DNA of 64,000 nt from Tetrastigma voinierianum (GCA_016808115.1 JAEQBH010005382.1:186001-250000); one strand, 5' to 3'. Shown: positions 22,679 to 35,581, numbered from the stretch's first letter. The notes: generated by a model from the letters alone, not told the origin. Translations and numbers: made by a program.

Positions 22679-25600
22679 CAAGGACGGAGCCACGATTTTT
22701 ATTTATCCTGAAGAGAACTATCCATATTTTAATAATACGTTACTCTCATATGACCAACAAAATACAAATGTAAACTCACAAACATATATTTAATAACAAC
22801 TCAAACCCCATGAAACACTTTACTTGTACTGAAATTGACCCCTTTCCATTCCTTTACTGTAACGCGCATTCATAACAATCCGTGATCATCGCCCTTCGCT
22901 GATTTCTTCAATGACAATCACGAATCATTCAAATACCATTCCATCTTGTTACGAAAGAAAGCATTTCTCTCGACACAAGCTCACTACCTGAAAACTGTTT
23001 TCCAAGCTTTGCCGTGAAAACAGACAAGAACAAAAATATAAAAGTATTTAATCTAAACTCCATCAACAAATTCTGTAGTGACTCTCCTTATTTGCTTCTC
23101 TACTAAACCACGAATACATAATTCCTGGTAAAATTCAGTAGACATACTTTGAAACCTCTCACATGAATCACATCAAATTGATAATGATCTAATGACATTT
23201 CAATAATAATGTCTTATGTCATCAAAATTTAATCTCCATAAAACTTCTCGTTAAGCAAACAAAATGCGATTCAGATCACAAAAAGATTTAAAGTTGTCCT
23301 GATGATTCCAAAAGCGTAGCTGGCATAAGCAATTCCATTGTCTCTTCATTGAATCTACTATGTAACTCTTCTAACTGATGATCAATCGTAGCATTAAATA
23401 TGTCCATGTGATAGTGATGATCAATTTGTAATGTTATCATTCGCTGACATGAACGCTCGCCTTTGTACTAAGCGCCTCATATCGTATATATCACATCAAA
23501 TTTCATGCAAACCAGATTTCACATGGTCATGAGATAATTCCAAACCTTCATCAAGAATAATATATTTGAAGCAATGATTTTAACATTAGTATCAAACATT
23601 GTGGTATTCAAAAACAGACTCAACATCATGCCGTAAATACCTGGCCAAAGTATCCAGCATCCCCATAATCTTGTGTGCATGATAATATGAATATGAAATC
23701 TACTACTGTCATTAAAGAACCACCATCTTCCCTACCGAATTTGTATTGAAGATCCTTCGTTAATCCATACATTTTCTCCAAACACACTAATGATAGCAAT
23801 GATGATGATGGCTCATCGTAATTTAATGATTCAAATGTGAGTCTAAATTTAGTAGTACCAAATGATGCAAAGTACCCATTTGATTAGCTCCTTTTACTTT
23901 TCGCCTCTCTCGCTCACCACTAGTTATCCCTTCAACTCATAGTCAAGATCGCACTCGTATGACGCTTAGGAGAAGCATTAATAAGATTGACAATGCATGT
24001 CAATTTGGAAAAGAATTGCCATATTGAAATCTCATCTTCAGCAGTTGCAACTAATGCAAGTTGTAAACTATGGAGCTTAAAGAATGAAATATAGTATGCA
24101 TACTCACATTCATTATGGAAATGAAAGTTTCTGGTAATCCATTAAATGCACCACGCGCATGCTGTTAGCACCATCACACTTTTTGACTCGTAAATCTCGA
24201 ATGTGCAAATTGTGTCTAGTAAGAACTTTGATATTTTTTCTTTAAGAGTTGTAAAGAAGTATCTTTTAATACGTACATCCCTAAAAATTCTCCATAAAAA
24301 AAAAAAAAAAAAAAAAAAAAACTCGTAACATCAACAAATCTCAACAATTGCCATTTCCATTCTTTATTTGATGCATCCTTTTGCTTCATCAACTAAAATA
24401 CACAAAACTTTTTGCATTTCTAACTTCTTCACTGATTTTCTCTTACTTTAGTAGCTAGAATATGCAAAATATCTTTTTGATCATAGGAGACGATACTTTG
24501 CATCGAGCTTTCTAAGACAACATCATTTATCTCAACATCCGAACTTTGCCATCAAACTAATCATCTCAATTAGATTACCACGTGTTCTTGACATGTGCAT
24601 TCATCACGACTCTCAAGGCACATCCTCAAAGCAAGCCATCGAACACTATCACGGTACTTTAAGACGCAACTCCATTTTCTTTACCCTTTCTCTCGAACTT
24701 GAACATTCATAACTTTATCAATGTGCCATAATGTATTCTTCAACGCCTCAACACTTCTCACATCATTATTGTGTGTGGAAACAAGACCTCCCATATGTGA
24801 CAAGAAAACACATTTGACCCCATTATTCACTCTTCCGCCCATTAAAATCATCAATGGTAAATGCAAAGACGTAGAGGTTCACGACCTTGAAAAACAACAA
24901 AGCACCTGAAAAGCAAATGCCGCATCTTTGAAATAGAATACTCTAACCATGGAAATTTTTTGTACCATCCTCGAAATCTTCGATTTTGAACTCGGGGCTA
25001 GTCATCTGGATACTCACCAAGATAGGGTCGTTTCATCCCCACTTTATATAAGCACGTGCTTCAACTTCATCTTGATTATAAGCAAGATGTTTCCATATTA
25101 ACAACACGTAGCGGATCTCGCTCGTTCATTCTCCTCATCAAAAGGAATCCTTGAAACTCCTTTTGTTCGTGCCAGAGGACCTTGAGTGCTTCAACAACTG
25201 TAGGGAATTGTTGCAGGAACATCAACACTTGCTTTGATGCTTCTTACTAAACTCAAAGGTTTAAGACTAGATTCTGATGTGTCTTCCACTTTTCTTTTGA
25301 AGAACGAAAAATTGTTTTTGCTCTGCTTTTGATTTTCCATCCTAATAAAGTAGAGATATGGTTGAAAATTAGAGAAACAAACTAGATAAGAATAATTGAG
25401 CTAGTTTTTTAAACGTAAAAGAATTGCATCAGATTCTTTGTACTTAGCAAAGTTTATGAATTTTACCCCAAATTGAACGGTCTGCTAAGCTTCCACTCCA
25501 AACAAATGATTTATAATTTTACAGAACTAAGAAACATTAGCAACTCGTAAACCCAGAGTTCATAAAGTAAATCCAATAAAAAAAACCCTTGAAAAAAAAA

Positions 25601-26955
25601 AATAGTTTACACCACACACATACCAGATGTTCCAATGTGTTTCATCATTTGGGGCATAATCAAATTTTACTGAATTACAAACCTATTACCGAATCCACTC
25701 ATAATAATAAAAAGTTTACAAGAAAAAATTGAAACAGAAGGAAATTATGAGAAAGAAAAACAAAAGCCAAAGTGTAGATAGCCTGCTTGATTGATGAGAA
25801 AATACAAAGAAAGGAATAAATTTACCGCTTATGCTTACAAAATTAGATTTAAACTTCATATAAAAATAAAAATAAAAAGCCTTCCCTCAAATGGACCCAA
25901 TTCAATCATATGTCTTTGGAGTTAGAACTAGAAGCAAACGTTGCCCTGCCTTTTTATAAGATAATGCATAAATAAATTGCTCAACAACCTTAAAAAAAAA
26001 AACCCCAAAATATTTTGATTATGCCATTATATCAACTTCTTGAAAGAAGAAAATGGACTCAGCACATTAAATCATAATTTTAAAATTTTATGATCTTTTC
26101 TTTTTGCTGTGTTCTCAACAAACCGCATACTAAAAGAAGTGTTTTTTTTTTTTAATTTTTAAAACAAATAAATAAATGAAAATATCAAACCCCTATCATT
26201 TTTGGGAGGCAAATCGAGATGATAGTAAATGGAAAGCCTAGGAAAGAATCCGCTCCAGTATTGTTTTATACATAGTCATTTGCTCTGTAAAAGATTCACA
26301 AGGAGAATGTGAAATTTAACACAAAAATAAATTTGAAAAGCCACTCTTTATGCAGATCTTCGTTCCTCTTCCACTTAACTCATTTTTTGTTTGCATTTAC
26401 TCTCTTTTTATCCATAAAATAAGACAAAGTTAATCTGCTTTTGATAAAAGTTGCTTGAAAGCCAACACATGAACCCATCAATTATATAATAATAGCAAAA
26501 ATGCAAGAGTTAAACTAAAATAAGACGCAAGGAAGCCTTTTATTGGTGTTTTCTCGGCAGCCAAACGACGTCTTAGTGGAGAAAAGTCGAGAAACCATTA
26601 CACTAACAATGGCCGTGATATAAATTAGCCGAGCATCGCGCGATTTTTCAAGTTGAAAACAAACAGAAAGTTAAAACCAAATTTCCAAAGCCTACGTAGT
26701 TAAAAACAAAGGCGACCGGGCTAGGGAAAGTAGAACTAAAGGAGAGCAGAGCAAAGCATCTTACCCAGAGAAAATCGTAAAGACTTAAAGCCCATTTCAA
26801 GCTCTCTCTGAAGCCTCCTAACTTAATCAAAAACCCAAATGAAATAAAAACTAAAAGAGAGATTTTTATCGAATGCAATAAGCCTAATGAACGATAAATT
26901 TTTTTATCCCTGCTTCTGCCTCCCCACCTTTAGCCCACTCATAGATCCGTCCCTG
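22679..26955 (-). mobile_element. hAT DNA transposon (ZMYM1-like), decayed
   Basis: A 4,277-bp element starting CAAGGACGGAGCCA and ending in the reverse complement of CAGGGACGGATCTA, giving matched terminal inverted repeats of the hAT type. It is flanked by perfect 8-bp duplications CGCATAAG. It carries a decayed transposase on the minus strand (separate entry) and AT-rich non-coding sequence from 25,341 to the right end. The insertion splits a LINE reading frame at KDESYA, so it is younger than that LINE. Confidence 0.92.
22800..25340 (-). pseudogene. hAT transposase relic (TTF zinc finger / ZMYM1-like, HAT dimerisation)
   Basis: The minus strand from ATG at 25,340 reads MENQKQSKNNFSFFKRK, the usual start of plant TTF-type zinc-finger/ZMYM1-like hAT proteins. 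Broken frames follow in family order: an IPFDEENERDP-like stretch (about 25,130), FPWLEYS and KDAAF with a degenerate TTF finger (about 24,950), a segment like NGVKCVFLSHMGG and HNNDVRSVEALKN (about 24,800), LVDEAK (about 24,390), CDGANSM (about 24,180), LRHDVESVFEYHN (about 23,620), EELHSRFNEETMELLMPA (about 23,370) and a C-terminal HAT-like remnant near 22,930. Multiple frameshifts and stops, plus a poly-A insertion at about 24,298-24,320, show it is non-functional. In this family the protein catalyses cut-and-paste transposition with an RNase H-like DDE core. Confidence 0.8.
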
Positions 26956-26963
26956 CGCATAAG
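26956..26963. repeat. hAT target-site duplication, right copy
   Basis: CGCATAAG, identical to 22,671-22,678. Confidence 0.9.
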
Positions 26964-27360
26964 ACTCATCCTTACTGAAATTCCAAATCAATACGTCTTC
27001 ACGCACCCTATATGGAAGAAGCAACTTCACAACTGCCTGCACAGCATGGTCATTAAGCAACGGTCTGAGTAAGTAAGTGTTCCAGCAGTGCAATTCATGG
27101 GAACAAAGTGCCGCAACTTTAAGATCTTCCAATCCAGGTATAATCGGTGTAGTTGGTTTAAAGTGAGGACTATCTCGAATCCACGGATCCATCCAGACAT
27201 TTATTCTTGTACCATTGTCGATCCTCCATCTGCATCCCGGATACTCCTAGACATCCACACGCTCCTCCAAACAAAACTAGGGTTATGCTCTAGCGGAGCT
27301 TCTAAAAAGTTGCCATGAGGAAAATATCTAGCTTTGAGTAACTCTGAAACCAAGGAGTGA

Positions 27361-28127
27361 GGATTATAAAGGAATCATACAAAGGGAAGCCGTGAATCGG
27401 GCACGCCAAATACAATATACGAAGATATATTTTCATCACCTATTGCAGCCTGGTAGCAATGCTGTAAATCCCTTTCTAACCACGTTATCTCAAAGCTATT
27501 CTCACGCTACGCACTCGATCACAAAATAAACTAAAAAGGTTAACTAAAACACCTCAAACCTTTCTCTTCTATTTCTCTCTCTCTCTCGGCCGTGTTTTTT
27601 TCTACCGAGATTCTCAATCTCTAAAATAATACGTAAACTTTAAACTCGAGCAAAATAGTATATTTCCATGTGATCGCAACCCTAATCCTCCTAGGTTTTG
27701 CACTGGGCCCAATAAATGGCCCTTCGTAGGTATTCATCGCCAAGAACGCCATGCCATCTAACGAAATCAATGCATCCCATGACCCATTATTAATTACAAG
27801 GCCTCGATCAACTGGGCCTAGGATTGTCTGAGTTACAACCAACGATTAGACAATAATATCCCAACCATGTTTGGCTAATAAAGCAAGATTGAAACTTCAT
27901 AGATGATGGAAACTCATATCCCATCTTCTTTTCTACAGCATAGTCTGTCCCAAGAATGCCAAATAATACTTCGTTTTACATGTTTGTTCGAAACCCTCCA
28001 AAACGAGTTAAGCATCCATTGTAATCTTCGCACATAGCAGTGGTTATATTGTAATGAATCCCCAAGGACGTTAAATCTAATGAGCTGGCTAGGACGTAGC
28101 GCATGCAGTCAAAATCTGGGCATCATG
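27361..28127. other. Intergenic sequence, no gene recognised
   Basis: No known domain on either strand. A 73-codon minus-strand frame (27,621-27,842) has no recognised family. A CT microsatellite lies near 27,575-27,592. Confidence 0.4.
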
Positions 28128-28973
28128 GATTGAGAGATAACTAATGTACTTGAATCTAATTAAGGTAGATGAGTCAGATCTAATGGACTGGACTTAAAGT
28201 AGATGGGTTAGACCTAATAGGTTAAACCTAATGTAAATGGGTTGGATAACTAATGAACTTGAACCTAAGGTAGATGAATTAGACCTAATAGGCTATGATG
28301 GGTTGGGGTGACTAATAAACTTAAACCTAAGTGGTAGGCTAAATTGAGGTTTCTTTTGTTTATCGTTAACACTTTTGGAGTATCTTTTATTCTTCAATAG
28401 AATTCATCTCGTTTCACTCGCTTTTCATATTTGTTTTATTTCATTGTTCTTATTCATTACACTCGTGAACTTTATAAAAAATAAGCATATTTGTTGACCC
28501 AAAAGTTAGGCTCTTATTCCTTTTTATATGTTTTATTTTACTTTACTTTGATTTTATTTGATTGGATTTTATAAAAAAAAATTTCTTTTGAGGAAGTTGG
28601 ATCATCCTTTCCTTTGGAGGGTTGTAGGGCTTAGTTTTTTTAAACGATAGGGAATTTTTATTTTGGGGGAGGGAAATCGGAGAAAGGGGATCATAAAAAG
28701 AGTCATTCAGAATAGATGTTTAGGAGGATATATACGACCACTTTTGGACGACATCCGGTCATCTTCTCAATATCCGCAACCGCCGTCGGCATTCATTTTC
28801 CCTATCGCCGGCAGGAAACAACGACCGTGTTCATCTTCTGAAACCAGGTTGAATCGCCGGAGTCGCCATCAAGCCATCTCTACAGAAGGATCGCCTTTTA
28901 TCTCCGTGAGAAAAGAAAAGGAAGAGAATTTCATCCTTGAGTGCAATTTTCAACCTATTCTTTTACCAGTAAG

Positions 28974-29109
28974 ATGAAGCAAGAAGTGAATCTGTGTCAG
29001 ATTCAGGAATGGTACCCGAAATTTAAATCTGAATCTATTAAAACCTTGATTCATGGACTTCCTGAGTCCTTTGTTGAGTACCTTCTTGATGATCATGGGC
29101 CATTCCTTC
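28974..29109 (+). pseudogene. CDC123: CDC123/D123-family gene fragment (N-terminal exon)
   Basis: From ATG at 28,974 the frame reads MKQEVNLCQIQEWYPKFKSE, then IKTLIHGLPESF and YLLDDHGPF, the conserved N-terminus of the CDC123/D123 family (CQ-x-x-WYP-x-F, then IK, LP and YLLDD). CDC123 is an ATP-grasp-like assembly factor for translation initiation factor eIF2. Similarity stops after about 44 residues where a 65-bp tandem duplication begins, and no later exon is seen. About 300 bp upstream (from 28,660) is less AT-rich and resembles a plant 5' UTR with CCG/GCC-type proline/arginine-rich translation. The fragment lies between inverted-repeat arms, so it is most likely captured and non-functional. 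Confidence 0.7.
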
Positions 29110-29230
29110 CTTTGACTATTTATTTACTGTTATCACATACGACCATTCACTACAATTACACATGTCATTCCTTCCTTTGACTATTTATTTACTATTATCG
29201 CATACGACCATTTACTATAATTACAGATGT
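29101..29230 (+). repeat. 65-bp tandem duplication
   Basis: Two adjacent copies (29,101-29,165 and 29,166-29,230) beginning ATTCCTTCCTTTGACTATTT, with a few substitutions. The first copy starts exactly where CDC123 similarity ends. Confidence 0.9.
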
Positions 29231-29625
29231 TATTTCTTTTATTTAAATTTGATGACAGCCCATTTGTTATTATTACTATTATTATACATGTTATTACCGT
29301 AACTTTAGTTCAAGCCCATTAATTATTTTAGCTAACTGTCACATAGCCTTCCACTTAGGTTTAAGTTCATTAGTCACCTTAACTCGTCTTCATTCAGGTC
29401 CAAATTTATCAAGTCCTATCCATCTATCTTAGATCTCAAAAACACAGTTATTTAATCATTTACTCAGTCTGTCCATTCGGCTAACTCATCTACCCAGTCC
29501 CACCCATCAAGTCTGACTCATTTATCTTAGGTTCAAGCTCATTAGTTATCCAAACTCATCTACCTCTTAAGTCCAACTCATCTACCTTAGGTCTAAACCA
29601 ACTCATTAGGTTTAACTCACCCTTA

Positions 29626-32600
29626 GAACCCATTATCATGTCGTCACCACCTCATTGAGGGCACACACTTTAAAAAATGAGACTAAATGCATATCTTTTG
29701 TCTTATAAGTAAACACCTTAAACCACTAATCTGCTAGGCTCCGCTTTTATTTTAAATTTTTATCATATTTAAAATAATATTTCAACATCCTCAATTCTTC
29801 ATTAATTTTTTAAATTTTTCTTAATACTAAATCTTTCTCAAACAAATATTGTTATTATTATTTTAACTTTCACCTCTAACCTTTATTATTCAAATAGAAA
29901 AAATCATTTTCTTAACTTCACCCTTAAAAATTATTTTCTTTAATAATAAATTCAAAATCATTCCTTACTTCCCAAAAAAAAAAAAAAAAATCATTTTCTA
30001 TGATTTCAAATTTTCAAAAATCACCTTATTAATTTAAAAATGTAAAATCTAAGATCTTTATGTTTTAAAAAAAATTATTTAAATTTTAAAATTCACTTTC
30101 TTTCAATTTTACAAATCAAATATTTTTTTTCCAAATATCCAAACATCAAACTTCTTATTTTCCAAAGTGATATTTTTAATTTTTTTTTTCGAATTCCCTA
30201 ATTAAATTTTCATTTTTCAAATTATTTTTTTTAACCTAATTTTCAAAACTTCAAATGCGCAATCAATTCTATAATTTCAATAAAATGAAACTTTGTGTAG
30301 ACTTTGTGCTAAATAAATGAGTCTTGATGAAGCCCAACATCTCATATATGTTTTTAACAAATTATTTAGCATTTAGTTTATAACTCAGTTTCAAATTTTG
30401 ACTTTAAATATTTTGTATTTGCTACTGCACTAAAATAGTTCTTTATTGATAGTGCTTTCAATGCCACCATGGTACACTCTTTCCCCAATTGTTTATTTAT
30501 TTATTTATTATTCATTTATGTTTGATATGCTTTTGTATTATTAAAATTGTTAAATTGTGGTATTTATTATCTAATTAGTCAATTATCTTAATTGTCTTAA
30601 CTTGATTATTAAATACTAAACTTTTAGGTGTGCTACAACTTTTTACCGTACCCCTTCCAAATAGGTAACCTAACTCTTGGACTTAGACTCTATTTTCACA
30701 GACTTGCTTTTTCTATCATGAGTTACATTTAGGGTTTTCTTTCTTATTTTGTTTCCCCTTTTAAAAATAAAAATAAAATAAATAACGACTTCAAAATGTT
30801 TTCAAAATTAGTTTTTCAAAATACAAAACGAGTCTTGTCTTTTAGTAAAAATGTATCATAGTCAAAATACGGTGTGTGTATATATATAATAAAATTACTT
30901 TCAATGTTTAATAATATCAAATCTTTTCATAATTGAACACATTTAAAACATTAATATAATATTCTTAAAGTACTAATATAGCACAATTAAGAAACTAACG
31001 TAGCACACTTAAGGCACTAATGTAGAACGCTTAAAAGCACTAAGTTATGCGAGCTTACTCTCATCCATTTTCCCGAATATAATAGATATCCTGAAAAAAC
31101 AAGAAAAGTAGAAGTAATTACGCAGAAATAAGTACCTTTTTCGCTAGTACAGTAGACACAATGTTTAGCTACATCAACCCGATTCCCATTTTGAATAAAC
31201 ACTGATCTGGAAGGTGTAAGTAAGCAAAATTTTATAAATCTATTATAAATAGAAGAGTTAATTTAGGCAAATCTCAAACCAATTTTCTCATTCTTTTTCC
31301 TTCAAGAAAATTTATTGCAATTTAAAATAACAAAGACAATTCATTTGGCAATAACGTACCCTTTAGGTAAGGAAATGGAAATAAGTCCAAAAAATTATCT
31401 TGCATCTACAATCTTCGATCTAGAACCGAAAATGATGTTACACTCACTCAATAATAAAATAGCACAAAAAGGTCATAAAAAATCATGATGATCAATATGT
31501 AGAAGAAATGCAATCCCCTTTTATCATATATATTCACAATTACATTGTTGGGGGACACAAGTTGATAGTAGGATGTGCCACTTCACCATCCTCTTAATCG
31601 TTTGCTTGAAGATAAGAGGTAAGGAATAGACTTCTTCTATGATACTAGGAGGATTACCATTTTTCTCCTAAAAAAGTTTGATACAATCCAAATTAATATA
31701 CAACAAAGTATTGATAACAAACAATGGAATTGGGCATGGATCCAAACATACCATTACATAATTGTAGCAACAACCAAATTGAATTGTTACACATCTTTTT
31801 CCTCGCATCCATTTCTTGGTTCAAAATAAGTAATTTTTACAAAAAAATGTCATTCAAATGTTAATTCAATTTAATTTTTTTACTTCTCAATTGAGAAAAT
31901 CGGAATTATTATACTCTTATACTAATTATGACTTCAAAAATTAGGAAATTGTAAATTGAATTGGTAAGCATCCAAGAAAACAAAATGAACTTGCTTTGAT
32001 TCGGCTAACAAAGTACTAAGATAACAATTCCGAACTTTGAAAATAGCCAAATATTGAATTACAAGAACAAAGTGACAAAAGAGAGATTTCGTCATGTACC
32101 TTTAAGCATAATCTTTCATTGACTTTTCTTCCATTTATTCTTTCCATGTGAACATAATCTTTCTTCTTATGTGAAAGTCGAATTTGTTCCTTGTAAGCCA
32201 TAGAGGAATTCTCACTAAATCCGTCATTCAGCTATTTATCCATCTTATATCCATGGCAGTAATAAAGTAATTAGATATCAAATTTTGTTGTAGAATGTCT
32301 ATGGAAATATTGGACCAAAGAAATGTAGAAAGCATTTATGAATAATTCTAAAATTAAAAACATGAATATAAATAACTATAATTCTGCCCAAAAAATGAAT
32401 AAAATAGTGATTATTAATGTATGAAATAATGAAATGGATGAAACAAAATAGAAGAGATAAATTAGACACTGTGAAGTTCTCTAGCAAATTAAATCTAAAT
32501 TCAACAGAATCATAATAGGGCAAACTACATGCGTAATCTGAATCTACGTACTATCCAAAGAATTTATGTAACTGTGTTAATGGTATATATTCACATTTAA

Positions 32601-32849
32601 AGTTAAAATAATTACCTGATGTGTATTAGAATTCAATGAATTCATACTAATAGGAAACTTTCTGTGTTGAATGAAAATTAGTGGTATTTTGCATTCAGCA
32701 AACAAATTCCAGCAACATTTTGTTTTTCCCTCCGATTTATCCATAAATTATAATCTCAATTTCTCTCAACCTAAAATCTTAAAGCTGCTAAGTGAAACTA
32801 CATCATAAGGCAATTCAACTGATCTCTCTCACCCCTCAAAGAACAACGT
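29626..32849. other. AT-rich intergenic region, no gene recognised
   Basis: Long A and T runs, no open frame above about 75 codons and no known motif on either strand. An ATTT tract occurs near 30,495-30,515 and an AT stretch near 30,875-30,890. Confidence 0.5.
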
Positions 32850-34640
32850 GGAGGCTGAATCAAGAAAGAGACACCCGCGCCATTCCAATGTTCACAGCAA
32901 TGTAATTGCCGAAAGCACAAAGAGAAATCTAGAGTAATGACGGGCCGGAGCAGTCTCCAAAATTTTCCCATCGTGGCACAAGGGCAGCACCATCGCTCAT
33001 GTATCCTATCTTCTGGCTACACCTCGCTCCCGCGATATGCCATACTCACCACTGCCCCGACTCTGGGGCGAGATGCTATCCTCCTTCGCTAGGCTAACAT
33101 TCTTTGAAGCATGAACCGCCCTGGCTTCATGGCACCGCCTTTGGTGGCAGCGTATGATGGCTCCTCCTCGATCCGATGACCATATGCCGCATTTCAATCG
33201 GGCAATGATACTTACATGGAGGACTGACCGCTACATGCAAAGTGTTCTCTGGCCAAAATTGAAGGCCCACCTTGGCTTGTTCCACAAACTCCCACCAGAT
33301 TCATCAACCCATTCAAGCAGTCAGGCCTATTTGCTTCCCGCACACTGCGCTTTAGTTCACGTATGAACATCTGGCTTCCTTCCAAACCATCTTCTGCCGG
33401 GAGGATGAGTCAATCAGATTTTCACTAGAAGATCAGTCAGATAATGCCATTATTGGTCAGCCTAGTCGCATGCTAGATGAAATTCGTGTTCTCAACCTAC
33501 CATCAAATGATCGCCACCACCGTTGTCGCAACGACTGAGCACAACTAGCACAATAATGCTACCAACTATCACACAGATGTTGAGAAAAACAAAAATTCCT
33601 ACAACCCGCCTCGAGACCCGCACTGTATCAGTATCACACCGGCCACTCCAAGCAAGGCTGAGAGGATTGTGAGCTTATCGTCGTGAGACCCCTGAATCAT
33701 TATTCTAGACCGGGTCAACAACCACATATGTTAGTTCCCTCCTATCCAATGGGAGTAGAAACAAATACAAAGAAGTTATGTTCGCATTATGGATGTATTC
33801 GCTTGACTCACTTAGACATGGTCGGCATTAACCCATACATGCCTTCACAACCGAATGTCATCCTTCAACTCAGCCGACAGACGTAAAGAGTACGCTTCAC
33901 TCGACATCATCGTGTTATTCGGGTGTGGTGGATAATATTTTAAAAGCAGGATTCATCAAGGAGATAAAGTACCCGAAGTGTCTGGCCAATGTGGTGGTAG
34001 TCTCGAGAAAAGGTGGTAAATGAAGAGTATGCGTGGACTACACAAATCTCAATGAGACATGCCCGAAAGATAGCTTCCTCTACCGGATAAACTGTGATTA
34101 TCGACTGCCGCCTGACATGGGATGTTGTCGTTCCAGATGCCTTCTGATATCGGTCAACACCCATACATCATCCGTGCTTTAAAACAGCATTCATCACTCG
34201 CATGGGTCGCTTTGCCACAATGTGCCGCTTGGCTTAAAGAATGCTCAGGCAATGTATCTTGGTGTTAGTGACCATGCTCAAAGTCAGCTACCAAGAAAAC
34301 CACGAGGTTTATATCGATGATATGTCAGTAAAGTCCAAGGGAATGCTCTGACCATGTCGAAGAACCCTCGTTAAGAGGCTTCAACTCCCAAGGCTAGATG
34401 CAAGAAGCTCAATCCGCCAAAGTGTACTTCTGAGTCAAGAATGATTCCTAGTTTCATGGTGACTTAGAGGGGATAGTTTCAACACCGTCAAATCAAGCTA
34501 CTTTAAGTCCCCGTCCCACTTCTAGTAGCAATACAATTGAAGTTTGATCTGAATATCGTCGCCTGGGCTAATTAATTTCTCGATTTACAAACCGTCTAAA
34601 GCCTTTCTTTGGCATGAGACTTTGGATTACAGGGATGATG
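32850..34640 (+). pseudogene. Ty3/Gypsy Tat-type gag-RT fragment
   Basis: Plus-strand relic with many frameshifts. At 33,240-33,360 the translation contains WPKLKAHLGLFHKLPPDSST, a Tat-lineage gag motif (W-x-x-KLPPxSI). At 33,930-34,090 it reads LKAGFIKEIKYPKCLANVVV, then CVDYTNLNETCPKDSF, the start of a Tat reverse transcriptase, followed by scraps such as VPLGLKNAQAMY (about 34,230). RNase H, integrase and LTRs are missing. It lies outside the LTR-bounded element starting at 34,917 and in the opposite orientation, so it is a separate and probably older insertion. Its ends are approximate. Confidence 0.7.
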
Positions 34641-34911
34641 CTTAAGAATGACATAAAATGTTCTATGCTTAACACTCTAGGACATATATGGTGTATTATA
34701 AAAGAGACATATACTATATATTAATACTTTAGTTTATTCCCATTTTTATTAAAAACAGAAAGTTGCACACATATTGTAACTTTTGGTAGTTCAAGTAAAA
34801 GGAAAGAGGAAAAAAAAAAAAAAGTTAATGTCATTGTGAATTTTTAGGATGCTGCATCTCTAGTTCATAAAAGTCTAATAGAGGTAAATATCTCACAGGT
34901 TGCATGACATA
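34641..34911. other. AT-rich spacer before the large LTR element
   Basis: No gene. Contains an A run at about 34,811-34,823. Its last bases (TTACC, 34,912-34,916) are the left flank of the Tat element. Confidence 0.5.
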
Positions 34912-34916
34912 TTACC

Positions 34917-35581
34917 TGATGATGCTTTTCCAACTCCACTGGGTTGAAATAAGTGGCCGGATTTAAGCAAATGGCCACGACTGCGACGCTGACTCCTCCG
35001 CAAAAATGTTAAACAAAAGGATCAATGGGGGCTCGCCCGTTGCCTCTCCGATGCCTAAGTCAGTTCTTTCCTGTGGAGGAGAATATCAACTACTTAGGGA
35101 ATGAAGTTTTGTGCATATGTCTCAACACTTCGTTCTTAAGGGTACTGGGTATTTATAATGGATGATCAGACAACTTTCCTAATTGATTATGATACCCTAA
35201 TAGTATGTTTTCAGTCGGGATGATGACAATCGACAAGATAAGCTTCTACTGGATGATGACAATCGAATAGTATGTTTCCTCGCTGGGATGATGACAATAT
35301 TTTCTCCCAATCGGGTAGAAGATTTTCTTTCCTTATCATAAACCGACAATAAGAGAGTAATTAATATAAAGAAGAATTTGGGAAATATCTTACTTTCCCA
35401 CCTGCGGAAATTAGTGTTTTCCTCAATATGGATTCCTGGTCGCCAACCATTTAAAAGGGTGAATTGGCCCGTTGCGCCTATATTGGGGATGTCATCAAGG
35501 GCTTATTGCTAGTATTTTACCCATTTTTAATCCTCCGTTGGTTGCGCCTGCATGCAAGACTATTATTTCAAACCCACGCTA
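34917..35581 (-). repeat. LTR of the Tat-type element (3' LTR)
   Basis: Starts TGATGATGC on the plus strand and is homologous along its length to 60,297-60,951, with shared blocks such as GTATTTATAATGGATGATCA, AAATATCTTACTTTCCCACC and GGGCTTATTGCTAGTA. It is followed on the plus strand by CCCTCCCAC, which on the minus strand is a purine-rich GTGGGAGGG tract expected just before a 3' LTR. The flank is TTACC. Confidence 0.85.

Larger units (their letters stand above)
21694..27360 (-). mobile_element. LINE 3' part (L1-type), split by a hAT element
   Basis: The T run at 21,694-21,709 is the tail of a minus-strand LINE. From high to low coordinates the conceptual protein shows LLKARYFPHGNFLEA and FVWRS (about 27,340-27,250), DPWIRDSPHFKPTTP and VLIWNFSKDESYA (27,192-26,960), then, after the hAT element, VKSGYQ (below 22,679), CRICTEHD of the zf-RVT zinc finger (about 22,450) and KEAHALAEKLF of a C-terminal RNase H (about 21,800). 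These are hallmarks of plant L1-type ORF2 after the polymerase domain. The reverse transcriptase itself is absent, so the copy is 5'-truncated. Several stops show it is dead. The right boundary near 27,360 is approximate. Confidence 0.75.
28128..29625. mobile_element. Inverted-repeat (foldback/Pack-type) element carrying a gene fragment
   Basis: The left arm (about 28,128-28,345) and right arm (about 29,340-29,625) contain the same sequence family in opposite orientation. For example GGTGACTAATAAACTTAAAC in the left arm matches GGTGACTAATGAACTTAAAC in the reverse complement of the right arm. GGATAACTAATGAACTTGAA and CCTAAGGTAGATGAATTAGA also recur with small changes. The arms are built of short repeated modules around GGTAGATGAGTT and are not strictly colinear. 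The interior of about 1 kb holds a CDC123 gene start and a 65-bp tandem duplication. This fits a foldback or Pack-MULE-like element that captured host DNA. No transposase or target duplication was identified. Confidence 0.5.
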
